Below, one piece after another: positions 1 through 5,060 of a DNA stretch of 6,224 nt. The translations under genes and the position numbers were made by a program. Numbering within the stretch: the stretch's first letter is position 1; each line of letters opens with the position of its first letter. The notes beneath the pieces were generated by a model that was not told the DNA's origin, did no database searches, and saw only the letters and a list, made by a program, of their open reading frames with translations. Source of the DNA: Candidatus Saccharimonadota bacterium (GTDB lineage: Bacteria; Patescibacteriota; Saccharimonadia; Saccharimonadales; Saccharimonadaceae); NCBI GenBank assembly GCA_017511405.1, contig JAFWKB010000037.1, positions 1 through 6,224 on the forward strand, written 5' to 3'.

Positions 1-356
1 ACGAAGGTTTTAGGGGTATCGACATTGTATTTAGCAAGAATTTGAGCAGCACGCAGTTTATCACGAGCACGAGTGATAGAAATTGAGTTTGCGGAGGTCC
101 AAATACCTTGCATTTCAAATTGGCGAACAACTGCACAACCATAGCGGGTCATGTTGTTGGAAATTCTTGGTAAAATCGCATCGAAGCCTTCAAGTTTTTT
201 ACCCTTATAATAAATATCAGGGTGTTTGTCATCAAGGGAAAGATAACAATTTTTGTATTTAATTACCTTTACTTCGTGACCGCGTTTTTTCGCTTCTTCA
301 ACAAGACGCTTCGTGGAGTAGTTAGCATTGCCGTTAGAAAGAATTGCAATTTTCAT
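1..356 (-). CDS. rimK: RimK-type alpha-L-glutamate ligase (ATP-grasp), N-terminal part
   Basis: RimK-family ligases use ATP to add glutamate to a protein or small-molecule carboxyl end; the E. coli enzyme extends the C-terminus of ribosomal protein S6 in the cytoplasm. The visible 118 residues begin MKIAILS, then show YSTKRLVEEAKKRGHEV (13-29), YYKGKKLEGFDAILPRIS (49-66), YGCAVVRQFEMQG (72-84) and SITRARDKLRAAQILAK (93-109). These match the RimK pre-ATP-grasp domain in order and lead into the ATP-grasp fold. The catalytic and nucleotide-binding part lies beyond the left edge, so it cannot be judged complete. The ATG start is supported by AAAGGAG four bases upstream. It sits 18 bp after the stop of the retropepsin-like gene, so the two are probably co-transcribed. 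Related LysX/MptN/CofF-type ligases are alternatives for substrate, but the N-terminus looks most like RimK itself. Confidence 0.93.
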   Translation of the reverse strand, partial: MKIAILSNGNANYSTKRLVEEAKKRGHEVKVIKYKNCYLSLDDKHPDIYYKGKKLEGFDAILPRISNNMTRYGCAVVRQFEMQGIWTSANSISITRARDKLRAAQILAKYNVDTPKTF

Positions 357-360
357 AAAT

Positions 361-367
361 CTCCTTT
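361..367 (-). promoter_or_regulatory. Ribosome binding site of rimK
   Basis: On the minus strand AAAGGAG lies four bases before the ATG at 356. It lies in the short gap after the upstream stop codon and fixes the rimK start. It suggests rimK is translated from a bicistronic mRNA by Shine-Dalgarno initiation, unlike the promoter-proximal gene of the pair. Confidence 0.75.
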
Positions 368-374
368 CGTTGAA

Positions 375-914
375 TTAATCATTATTAGAGTTATTGTTAA
401 TATGTTTTAGGTAGAATTCTCGGGGGTTTTTCTTAAGTTCGGCGTTTAGAGGGCTGGTCTTGGGGTTTTTCGGGGGGTTCGGAACGGATTTTATAGAGGT
501 ATCAACAAGGAATTTTCCGGAGATGCTTCGGCGACCGATTAGAATCGGGAAATTGTTTTTAGAACGGTCGGAAAGGTTGAAAAGAGCTTTTATCTTTTTG
601 CCTTTGATAGTTAGGAGGAGATGAGTGCGGTAACGAATTTGCTCTTCGCCCGTAGCGGAACGGATAACGGCAACTTTGTAGTTTTTCCTCTTAAAGACTT
701 TTCCGGTATAGAATTCGGAGCCTTCGTCGAAGAGAACGAACTCTAAAAGACCGTCTTTTGTAATTTGGATTTTGGAAGCCCAAATCGAAGAAGAATCGGC
801 ACCAGTATCGATTTTGGCGGGGATATTTTCATAATGTCCGAGCCGACCAATAGAAACGTACTCTGTCGAGCCGATAATTCCTTTAGGAGTGGTGGGATTT
901 TTTTGAGCATCCAT
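375..914 (-). CDS. RimK/LysX-related retropepsin-like protein (ATP-dependent zinc protease family, PF05618 type)
   Basis: The 179-residue protein carries the aspartic-protease-like signature KIDTGADSSSIWA (34-46), with DTGAD at 36-40 as the candidate catalytic Asp-Thr-Gly. It also has a conserved FPILIGRRSISGKFLVDTS block (122-140). Both are hallmarks of the family usually annotated as ATP-dependent zinc protease, which folds like a retropepsin monomer and would act as a dimer. Family members often sit beside rimK, and in Pseudomonas the neighbour called RimB is reported to modulate RimK-dependent S6 modification. A role in trimming or controlling glutamylation is therefore a reasonable inference, not a demonstrated function. 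The C-terminal tail (143-179) is Pro/Lys/Asn-rich and probably flexible. There is no signal peptide, so it is cytoplasmic. The start is chosen because a consensus promoter ends nine bases upstream; no ribosome binding site is present. Confidence 0.9.
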   Translation of the reverse strand: MDAQKNPTTPKGIIGSTEYVSIGRLGHYENIPAKIDTGADSSSIWASKIQITKDGLLEFVLFDEGSEFYTGKVFKRKNYKVAVIRSATGEEQIRYRTHLLLTIKGKKIKALFNLSDRSKNNFPILIGRRSISGKFLVDTSIKSVPNPPKNPKTSPLNAELKKNPREFYLKHINNNSNND

Positions 915-923
915 TATCTCTAA

Positions 924-952
924 ATTATATCACGCTTAAGTAAAAAAGTCAA
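924..952 (-). promoter_or_regulatory. Consensus sigma70-type promoter for the retropepsin-like/rimK operon
   Basis: On the minus strand TTGACT (952-947) is followed by a 17-bp spacer and TATAAT (929-924), with TGA just before the -10. The predicted transcription start is near 917, only about three bases before the ATG at 914, so the mRNA would be almost leaderless. The block around the -35 is identical over 18 bp to that of the plus-strand promoter at 4468-4496. Confidence 0.85.
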
Positions 953-957
953 GCTTA

Positions 958-977
958 AAAGCCCCTTGCGGGGCTTT
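958..977 (-). terminator. Rho-independent terminator of the 220-residue protein gene
   Basis: A perfect 8-bp stem (AAAGCCCC/GGGGCTTT) with a four-base loop starts three bases beyond the stop codon at 980. On the minus strand the stem ends in a short T run, then another T-rich stretch follows. That second stretch is also the -35 region of the next promoter, so termination and re-initiation are packed into about 50 bp. Confidence 0.8.
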
Positions 978-979
978 AG

Positions 980-1642
980 TTATATAGAGATGATTGATGA
1001 CAGGAGATGTTCGATATGCAGCATTACAAGGCTCCGGTCTTCTTTCATAGTAGGCCTATAGATTTTATCTAAGAAATCTAAATCCATGAGGTGGCCCGTG
1101 TGAAGCTCTTCGTTGAAATCATACTCCGAGATATATTTTATTAAACTCGGACTATAACTTTTGCCTCCAAGGAAGTTACAAAAGAAGTCGTCCGCATAGT
1201 ATTTGACCGGCTTTTGAGCGGGAAGCCACTCGACTTTTTTACGCGAGAGGCGTGAAACCAAAACTCTTTTAGACATTTCTTCGGAGAGGTAACCCCAAAG
1301 CGGATTGCGGTTAGCATAATTTTTCAGGGCAATTGCTACGGTGTCGAAGAAGCTCAGTCCGTTGGAGGTTATTTCAAGTACAAGGCCAAACTCATCCAGG
1401 TGTTCGAACAAAGTTCCGAACACGAGATGGTCGAGTTTTTTCGAAACAATTTCGTCCAAAACTTCAACAAACGCTTCGCTATTGCTGGTTTTAAGCGAGC
1501 GACGAAGCCTGCGATAGAGTCCGCGGGCGTTATGATCCGAGATTCTCTCAGGCTGCTCGAGCTCTTCCGGATATGCGTCGGGGTGATTATGTAAATAATT
1601 CACACAGTTCATTTCGCAACAAACGGGACGTAACATACTCAT
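980..1642 (-). CDS. Unrecognised 220-residue protein with N-terminal Cys/His cluster
   Basis: I do not recognise this family. The start is placed at the ATG at 1642 because AGGAGG lies seven bases upstream; the reading frame stays open 15 codons further to 1687, but that stretch overlaps the promoter. The N-terminus holds C8, C9, C13, H18 and H20, a spacing that could bind a metal or be redox active; only one other cysteine follows. The middle (about 35-110) is charged and probably helical, with an Arg-rich patch (RRLRRSLK) followed by alternating acidic and hydrophobic residues. The C-terminal third is rich in Asp, Leu and His. No signal peptide or membrane segment is evident, so it is probably cytoplasmic. 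It is a single-gene unit with its own promoter, a palindrome over the -10 and a terminator, suggesting separately controlled expression. Confidence 0.75.
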   Translation of the reverse strand: MSMLRPVCCEMNCVNYLHNHPDAYPEELEQPERISDHNARGLYRRLRRSLKTSNSEAFVEVLDEIVSKKLDHLVFGTLFEHLDEFGLVLEITSNGLSFFDTVAIALKNYANRNPLWGYLSEEMSKRVLVSRLSRKKVEWLPAQKPVKYYADDFFCNFLGGKSYSPSLIKYISEYDFNEELHTGHLMDLDFLDKIYRPTMKEDRSLVMLHIEHLLSSIISI

Positions 1643-1649
1643 AAGACAT

Positions 1650-1655
1650 CCTCCT
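1650..1655 (-). promoter_or_regulatory. Strong Shine-Dalgarno site that decides the start at 1642
   Basis: AGGAGG on the minus strand is seven bases before ATG 1642. It rules out the longer upstream start at 1687, which has no comparable site, and also favours 1642 over the second in-frame ATG at 1636. Confidence 0.8.
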
Positions 1656-1680
1656 ATCAAGGTGCAATTCTGAATTAACA

Positions 1681-1699
1681 GATACAATTATATTGTATC
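1681..1699. promoter_or_regulatory. Perfect 19-bp palindrome, candidate operator
   Basis: GATACAAT (1681-1688) and ATTGTATC (1692-1699) are exact inverted copies around a 3-bp centre. The element covers the -10 and predicted transcription start of the 220-residue protein gene, where binding of a dimeric regulator would block RNA polymerase. A smaller palindrome (AATTC-T-GAATT, 1666-1676) lies in the leader. No regulator gene is visible in the window, so the operator role is inferred. AT-rich sequence can yield such symmetry by chance. Confidence 0.45.
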
Positions 1700-1720
1700 A
1701 TAAAATACTGGTTTTTGCAA
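1692..1720 (-). promoter_or_regulatory. Promoter of the 220-residue protein gene
   Basis: On the minus strand TTGCAA (1720-1715), a 17-bp spacer and TACAAT (1697-1692) predict a start near 1685 and a leader of about 43 bases ending in a strong ribosome binding site. An overlapping TATAAT (1692-1687) could serve as an alternative -10. The -35 begins only a few bases beyond the tyrS stop codon. Confidence 0.65.
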
Positions 1721-1724
1721 GAGG

Positions 1725-2981
1725 CTAATGGATAATTGCAAATTTGTTCTTGCCGCGCTTGAGGAGACAAGGCTCGTTCAAAATTAAAGTTTCTTCGGCG
1801 GTTTTTTCTCCATTTACAGAGATAGCATGGTTTTTAAGGTCTTTTCTTGCTTCGGTTTTAGACGAGCAAAGGCCGGTTTCCACGAGAGCTTCGAGGAGAG
1901 TTCTTCCCTTTTCGGTCGAAGGAAGAAATTGAGCAAAGGAGGAGAAATCTTCAGAAGAAAGGGCAGAAAAATCGGCCGTTTTGTCGAAAAGAATAGAGGT
2001 TAAACGTTCAATAGCTTTAGCGTTTTCTTCGCCGTGAACAACAGAGGTTGCACCAAGAGCAAGGGCCTTTTGGGCGAGACGTTTTTCTGGGGACTTTGCG
2101 TGCTCTTCGAGCAGTTTTTCAAGCTCTGGTTTCTCAATTAGAGTGTAGATTTTAAGGAGATATTCGACGGAAGAGTCGGGTTGGCCGAGCCAGAATTGGT
2201 AGAAATCGAAAATAGATGTATAGTTCTCGGAGAGTTCACCAGAAGGGCGAGTTTCCGGGGAAGAAGCGAGCCAAACGGCATTTCCTTCAGACTTGCCAAA
2301 TTTCCTACCGGTAACTGGGTCGATAACGAGTGGGGTTGACCAGACATCAGCATCAGCATTCTCAAGGCGCTTGATTAGGTGGATGCCAGAGGCACAGTTG
2401 CCGTATTGGTCGGCACCGCAGAGTTGGAGAGATACGCCATAGGAGCGGTAGAGATGGAGAAAATCATAACCTTGAATCAAAGTGTAAGAAAACTCTGCAT
2501 AAGAGATTCCGGAGCCACCTTCTCCGATACGATTTTGGACAAATTGACGATCGAGAAGCTGGGTCATCGAAAAGGTTTTTCCGACTTCGCGGAGGAAAGG
2601 GAGAAGTTTTATATCTTTGAACCAATCAAGATTATCAACAAAGTTAGCATTTTTAGTGTTGATAATTCGGGAAACTTGAGCCTTGATTCGGGCTTTATTG
2701 AACTCAATCTCAGAAAGAGGTTTCAGGTCACGTTCGCCATTCTCTTTCGGGTCGCCAATTTGACCGGTAGCTCCGCCAACAAGAAGATAAGGCTCGTAGC
2801 CGTGACGAACAAAACAGGCGCACATCATAAGAGCAGCAAGATTTCCGATTGTTAGGGAATCGGCAGACGGGTCAGCGCCCCAATAAAACTTTTTCGGCTC
2901 GCGAGAATCAAGGAGTTCAGGGGAGGATAAAGTTGTTTTAGCGGAAAAACCGCGCCAGATGAGTTCTTCAGATAGTTTCAT
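1725..2981 (-). CDS. tyrS: Tyrosyl-tRNA synthetase
   Basis: A full-length bacterial-type class Ic synthetase of 418 residues, charging tRNA-Tyr with tyrosine in the cytoplasm. The Rossmann domain has the tyrosine pocket residues Y33, Y166, Q170 and D173, plus D191-Q192, in the usual contexts (YTLIQGYDF, LCGADQYGN). KFGKS (227-231) is the KMSKS-equivalent loop. The anticodon-binding helical domain follows, and an S4-like RNA-binding domain occupies about 356-417 (SKTEARKDLKNHAISVNG). The HIGH-equivalent is unusual: it reads TIGN (44-47) after DPSADSL, so both histidines and the preceding Thr40-equivalent (here Ser) differ from the well-studied Geobacillus enzyme. The start matches the family N-terminus (ELIWRGF). 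No ribosome binding site is present; an extended -10 lies exactly six bases upstream. It follows the 108-residue gene by 26 bp and may also be read through from it. Confidence 0.97.
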   Translation of the reverse strand: MKLSEELIWRGFSAKTTLSSPELLDSREPKKFYWGADPSADSLTIGNLAALMMCACFVRHGYEPYLLVGGATGQIGDPKENGERDLKPLSEIEFNKARIKAQVSRIINTKNANFVDNLDWFKDIKLLPFLREVGKTFSMTQLLDRQFVQNRIGEGGSGISYAEFSYTLIQGYDFLHLYRSYGVSLQLCGADQYGNCASGIHLIKRLENADADVWSTPLVIDPVTGRKFGKSEGNAVWLASSPETRPSGELSENYTSIFDFYQFWLGQPDSSVEYLLKIYTLIEKPELEKLLEEHAKSPEKRLAQKALALGATSVVHGEENAKAIERLTSILFDKTADFSALSSEDFSSFAQFLPSTEKGRTLLEALVETGLCSSKTEARKDLKNHAISVNGEKTAEETLILNEPCLLKRGKNKFAIIH

Positions 2982-2987
2982 AAGAAA

Positions 2988-2996
2988 ATTATAGCA
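2988..2996 (-). promoter_or_regulatory. Extended -10 promoter giving a leaderless tyrS mRNA
   Basis: TGC-TATAAT on the minus strand ends six bases before the tyrS ATG, putting the predicted transcription start on the A of the start codon. No clear -35 is visible; at 17-bp spacing the hexamer falls in the last codons of the 108-residue gene. A TGN extension can compensate for a poor -35. Confidence 0.6.
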
Positions 2997-3007
2997 CAGA
3001 AAAGGGA

Positions 3008-3334
3008 CTAAACGACAGGGAAGCCGGATTTGATGGCGGTTTCGGCGAAGGCGGGGTTGTCACGGAGAGTAACGAGGAAATTGTAAACTCCGAGACCAGA
3101 GAATTTCGGGTTTAAATCGTGGATATCTTTAGCGGTGTAGTTTCCGGATTTAACGGGAATTGCGACATTTTGAGGAGGGAAAGTGCGAGAATCGATCCAA
3201 AGGAGAAATTCGCGAAAGATATCGTTATATTTGGAAACTTTCAAGAGGAGTTGGTTCGCAACATCTTCGTCGGGGTTTTCTTCGGCAAGAATGTAGTCAA
3301 GTGCTTTTTTAGTATCTCTTTCGTTAGGGTTCAT
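3008..3334 (-). CDS. Unrecognised 108-residue protein, partner of the zincin-like gene
   Basis: I do not recognise this small protein. The first half is acidic and looks helical (ERDTKKALDYILAEENPDED, then a stretch rich in Leu, Phe and Trp ending near residue 48). The second half reads YTAKDIHDLNPKFSGLGVYN (65-84) and ends with LRDNPAFAETAIKSGFPVV, a more globular pattern with conserved-looking Gly, Pro and aromatic residues. There is no cysteine, signal peptide or membrane helix, so it is probably cytoplasmic. The ATG has a weak GAAAGG five bases upstream. It starts 14 bp after the zincin stop and ends 26 bp before tyrS, so it is likely co-transcribed with the zincin gene. It could be an inhibitor, adaptor or substrate of that protein, or unrelated; nothing in the sequence settles this. 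Confidence 0.75.
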   Translation of the reverse strand: MNPNERDTKKALDYILAEENPDEDVANQLLLKVSKYNDIFREFLLWIDSRTFPPQNVAIPVKSGNYTAKDIHDLNPKFSGLGVYNFLVTLRDNPAFAETAIKSGFPVV

Positions 3335-3348
3335 ATTGGCCTTTCTGG

Positions 3349-4407
3349 TTAATTTTTAATAAGAAAATTCGGGATATCGAGTTCAAAGGATTTCTTAGGA
3401 GGAGAGAGGTTGCCGCGAGCGGCGGGACGAGAAGGGGAGTTTCCTTGGGGAGCCGTAAGAGTGTTTCCGACGTAGTGGCGACGTCCATGCGTGTATTTTT
3501 CGGCAGAACGCACGATATTCTCAAAGACGGGCGTAATTGTTACGGCGAAATTTTCAGCGGAACGCTCGACGGGTTGTTTTTTATAGCCTTCGTAATCTTG
3601 ACTCGACTCTATATAATGCTCTTTTCCATGGCGATAAACAAAACCGCGTTTAGTGTCGCCCCAAGTCGGATTAATGCGGTATTCTTTATGCTCGGCAATG
3701 ATGTCTTGGTAGGCGTGGAAAGTTTCGTGAGCGACAGTTTGGAAAAGGTTAGAAATCCCAGCCTTGGTTTTGAGGGATTTGGGGAAAAGTTCGATAATAC
3801 CGCCCGGGGGAGCGTTTTCTAGAGCGCAAGCGCGACTATGAAGCCCGTCAGTTTCTTTATCGACTCGTTTTTTAGTGACGACAGAAACGCGAGGACGCTC
3901 TTTCGGATCATGCATAATAACTTGAGGACGGAAGGATTTAGGGATATCCATAGAATCGCAAATCATGTTCGAAAAAACGCGGCAGAGAGCGGAGTAACTA
4001 GGTTTAGAGGAGCCGGAAATTTCGAAGGCGCGGGCGGCGCGAAGAATCGCCTCTTTGCGACGAGGAGAGTCAAAATCACCAAAAGTCGAATGGAAGCTCT
4101 CGGCTTTCTCCTTATAGTCTTTCAAGGCGATGTCCCAGCAGGCTTTGGAATCTTCTCCTAGCTTGGCAAGAGTTCGGTCGGCCTCGAGTTTATAGGGGGA
4201 GTAAGGATTGTCCATATTAATAATCGTGGAATCTTCAAGATGAAGAGCGGGAGGAGCGAAGGGGGTTTCGGAGAGGGTTTCCCAGGCGGAATAGGGCGGA
4301 CGGATAGCGGAAGAGTCGAAAGAAGAGTTAGGTTTTGAAAAAATGTCGTAGCTCGAAGAAGGATTATGCTTTGAGGGCGGACGGGGAGCTTTAGAAAAAT
4401 TATCCAT
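3349..4407 (-). CDS. Putative zincin-like metalloprotease (HETFH motif), uncharacterised family
   Basis: The 352-residue protein contains VAHETFHAYQ (225-234), an HExxH zinc-site motif with H227, E228 and H231. About 50 residues later comes PVERSAENFA (279-288), where E281 or E285 is a plausible third zinc ligand, as in gluzincin-like folds with an ExxAxxFA helix. The order fits a metallopeptidase core at roughly 160-300; the exact family is not recognised, and it does not look like ImmA/IrrE. Residues 1-70 are Pro/Ser/Asn-rich and probably disordered, with a loose repeat (NFSKAP, IFSKPN). The tail after about 305 is also Pro/Arg-rich. No signal peptide or membrane segment is seen, so it acts in the cytoplasm or leaves by a nonclassical route. 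The start at 4407 is chosen because an extended -10 ends ten bases upstream. It is the first gene of a probable three-gene unit with the 108-residue gene and tyrS. Confidence 0.8.
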   Translation of the reverse strand: MDNFSKAPRPPSKHNPSSSYDIFSKPNSSFDSSAIRPPYSAWETLSETPFAPPALHLEDSTIINMDNPYSPYKLEADRTLAKLGEDSKACWDIALKDYKEKAESFHSTFGDFDSPRRKEAILRAARAFEISGSSKPSYSALCRVFSNMICDSMDIPKSFRPQVIMHDPKERPRVSVVTKKRVDKETDGLHSRACALENAPPGGIIELFPKSLKTKAGISNLFQTVAHETFHAYQDIIAEHKEYRINPTWGDTKRGFVYRHGKEHYIESSQDYEGYKKQPVERSAENFAVTITPVFENIVRSAEKYTHGRRHYVGNTLTAPQGNSPSRPAARGNLSPPKKSFELDIPNFLIKN

Positions 4408-4417
4408 ATCTCTTTAG

Positions 4418-4426
4418 ATTATAGCA
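4418..4426 (-). promoter_or_regulatory. Extended -10 promoter of the zincin operon
   Basis: TGC-TATAAT on the minus strand (4426-4418) predicts a start near 4411, about four bases before the ATG at 4407. The -35 is poor (TTTTAA at 16-bp spacing). No ribosome binding site precedes the ATG, so the mRNA would be nearly leaderless. It is divergent from the plus-strand promoter 42 bp away. Confidence 0.65.
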
Positions 4427-4467
4427 TAAAAGCAATCAGTTAAAAGCGAATTTGATTGAGTTTAAGC

Positions 4468-4496
4468 TTGACTTTTTTGAGAAAGTGTGCTATAAT
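4468..4496 (+). promoter_or_regulatory. Consensus sigma70-type promoter for the membrane hairpin protein
   Basis: TTGACT (4468-4473), a 17-bp spacer ending in TGC, and TATAAT (4491-4496) predict a start near 4503 and a leader of about 45 bases. It is the most consensus-like promoter here, alongside 924-952, with which it shares 18 identical bases around the -35. Confidence 0.88.
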
Positions 4497-4533
4497 GAAA
4501 GTATAGTACCTTAACAACGGCAAAAAACAGTAG

Positions 4534-4540
4534 AAGGAGG
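4534..4540 (+). promoter_or_regulatory. Ribosome binding site deciding the start at 4548
   Basis: AAGGAGG precedes three consecutive in-frame start codons: GTG 4545, ATG 4548 and ATG 4551, at spacings of 4, 7 and 10 bases. The 7-base spacing to ATG 4548 is the most typical. Confidence 0.75.
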
Positions 4541-4547
4541 GGTTGTG

Positions 4548-5021
4548 ATGATGTCCAGAGGGAAAGTCGCAAAGAAGATTTTGGAGATGAAAGAGAACAA
4601 ACTTGAATCAGATTATGATTATCTGATTAAGCAGTTACGTCCGGACCAGGTTCGGTCAGAAGAAGAAATTGTAGTAGAAGCAGTCGAGCTCATGTCGGAG
4701 ATACGACAGGCGACAAAAAGTCTAAAGAAGCTCAAGGAAGCGAGAATTTGGACTTTCGCCATTTGGTTAGCTGTTCAGGCTCTTTATTTCGGGGTGGGAG
4801 ACGTTTTATCTCCGGCTCTTTGGATGCTTTTTATGGCGGTGCCAACTTTAGCTTTAGTGTGGATTTTCCCTAAGATTGACGATGCGTCGTTGACGCTGCT
4901 GTTTTGCGCCGTAAGGCTCGAGTTGATTCAGGAAGAAGAGAATTTTTCCGAACTCCTTGAGGTGTTCCGTGAAACTATTAAAGAAAAGGCGGAGCACGCC
5001 AAACAAAGGAAATACTGCTGA
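4548..5021 (+). CDS. Unrecognised 157-residue membrane protein with a two-helix hairpin
   Basis: I do not recognise the family. The layout is clear: a charged N-terminal region (1-65) with Lys/Glu-rich helical and possibly coiled-coil character, a first hydrophobic segment at about 67-86 (IWTFAIWLAVQALYFGVG), a short turn, a second segment at about 90-107 (ALWMLFMAVPTLALVWIF), then a charged helical C-terminus ending KQRKYC. With two membrane passes close together, both termini should lie on the same side, most likely the cytoplasm given the Lys/Arg flanks. It is the only plus-strand gene and a stand-alone unit with a strong promoter, good ribosome binding site and terminator, so it is probably well expressed. 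ATG 4548 is chosen from three adjacent starts by spacing. It may be a membrane anchor or scaffold; no catalytic motif is visible. Confidence 0.8.
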   Translation: MMSRGKVAKKILEMKENKLESDYDYLIKQLRPDQVRSEEEIVVEAVELMSEIRQATKSLKKLKEARIWTFAIWLAVQALYFGVGDVLSPALWMLFMAVPTLALVWIFPKIDDASLTLLFCAVRLELIQEEENFSELLEVFRETIKEKAEHAKQRKYC

Positions 5022-5026
5022 GTCTC

Positions 5027-5049
5027 GCCCCCTATTCGGGGGCTTTTTT
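5027..5049 (+). terminator. Rho-independent terminator of the membrane protein gene
   Basis: GCCCCC and GGGGGC form a perfect 6-bp GC stem around the loop TATTC, followed by six T residues, starting five bases after the stop codon. On the opposite strand no T run follows the stem, so it should not efficiently stop transcripts from the convergent phosphoketolase gene. Confidence 0.9.
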
Positions 5050-5060
5050 ATGGTTTTGTT

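Noticed and set aside
222..410. Plus-strand open frame of 62 codons
   Set aside because: It overlaps the start of rimK and the end of the retropepsin-like gene on the other strand, has no ribosome binding site, and encodes a low-complexity Phe/Val-rich sequence.
1643..1687. Fifteen-codon N-terminal extension of the 220-residue protein (start at 1687)
   Set aside because: A strong AGGAGG sits at the correct distance for ATG 1642, and the extension overlaps the promoter and palindrome, starting about where transcription should begin.
2379..2855. Plus-strand open frame of 158 codons antisense to tyrS
   Set aside because: It lies wholly inside the well-supported tyrS gene. Its translation shows no family signal and no promoter or ribosome binding site precedes it.
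3445..4161. Two plus-strand open frames (3445-3822, 3838-4161) antisense to the zincin gene
   Set aside because: The opposite strand carries a coherent HETFH protein with promoter and correct spacing; these frames look like codon shadows with odd composition.
3008..4407. Toxin-antitoxin or ImmA/IrrE-type pair
   Set aside because: The small protein shows no helix-turn-helix or known antitoxin motif, and the zincin lacks the usual ImmA/IrrE pattern around HExxH; gene pairing alone is not enough.
5027..5043. Bidirectional terminator serving the phosphoketolase as well
   Set aside because: On the minus strand no T run follows the GC stem, so only the plus-strand gene is credited with it.
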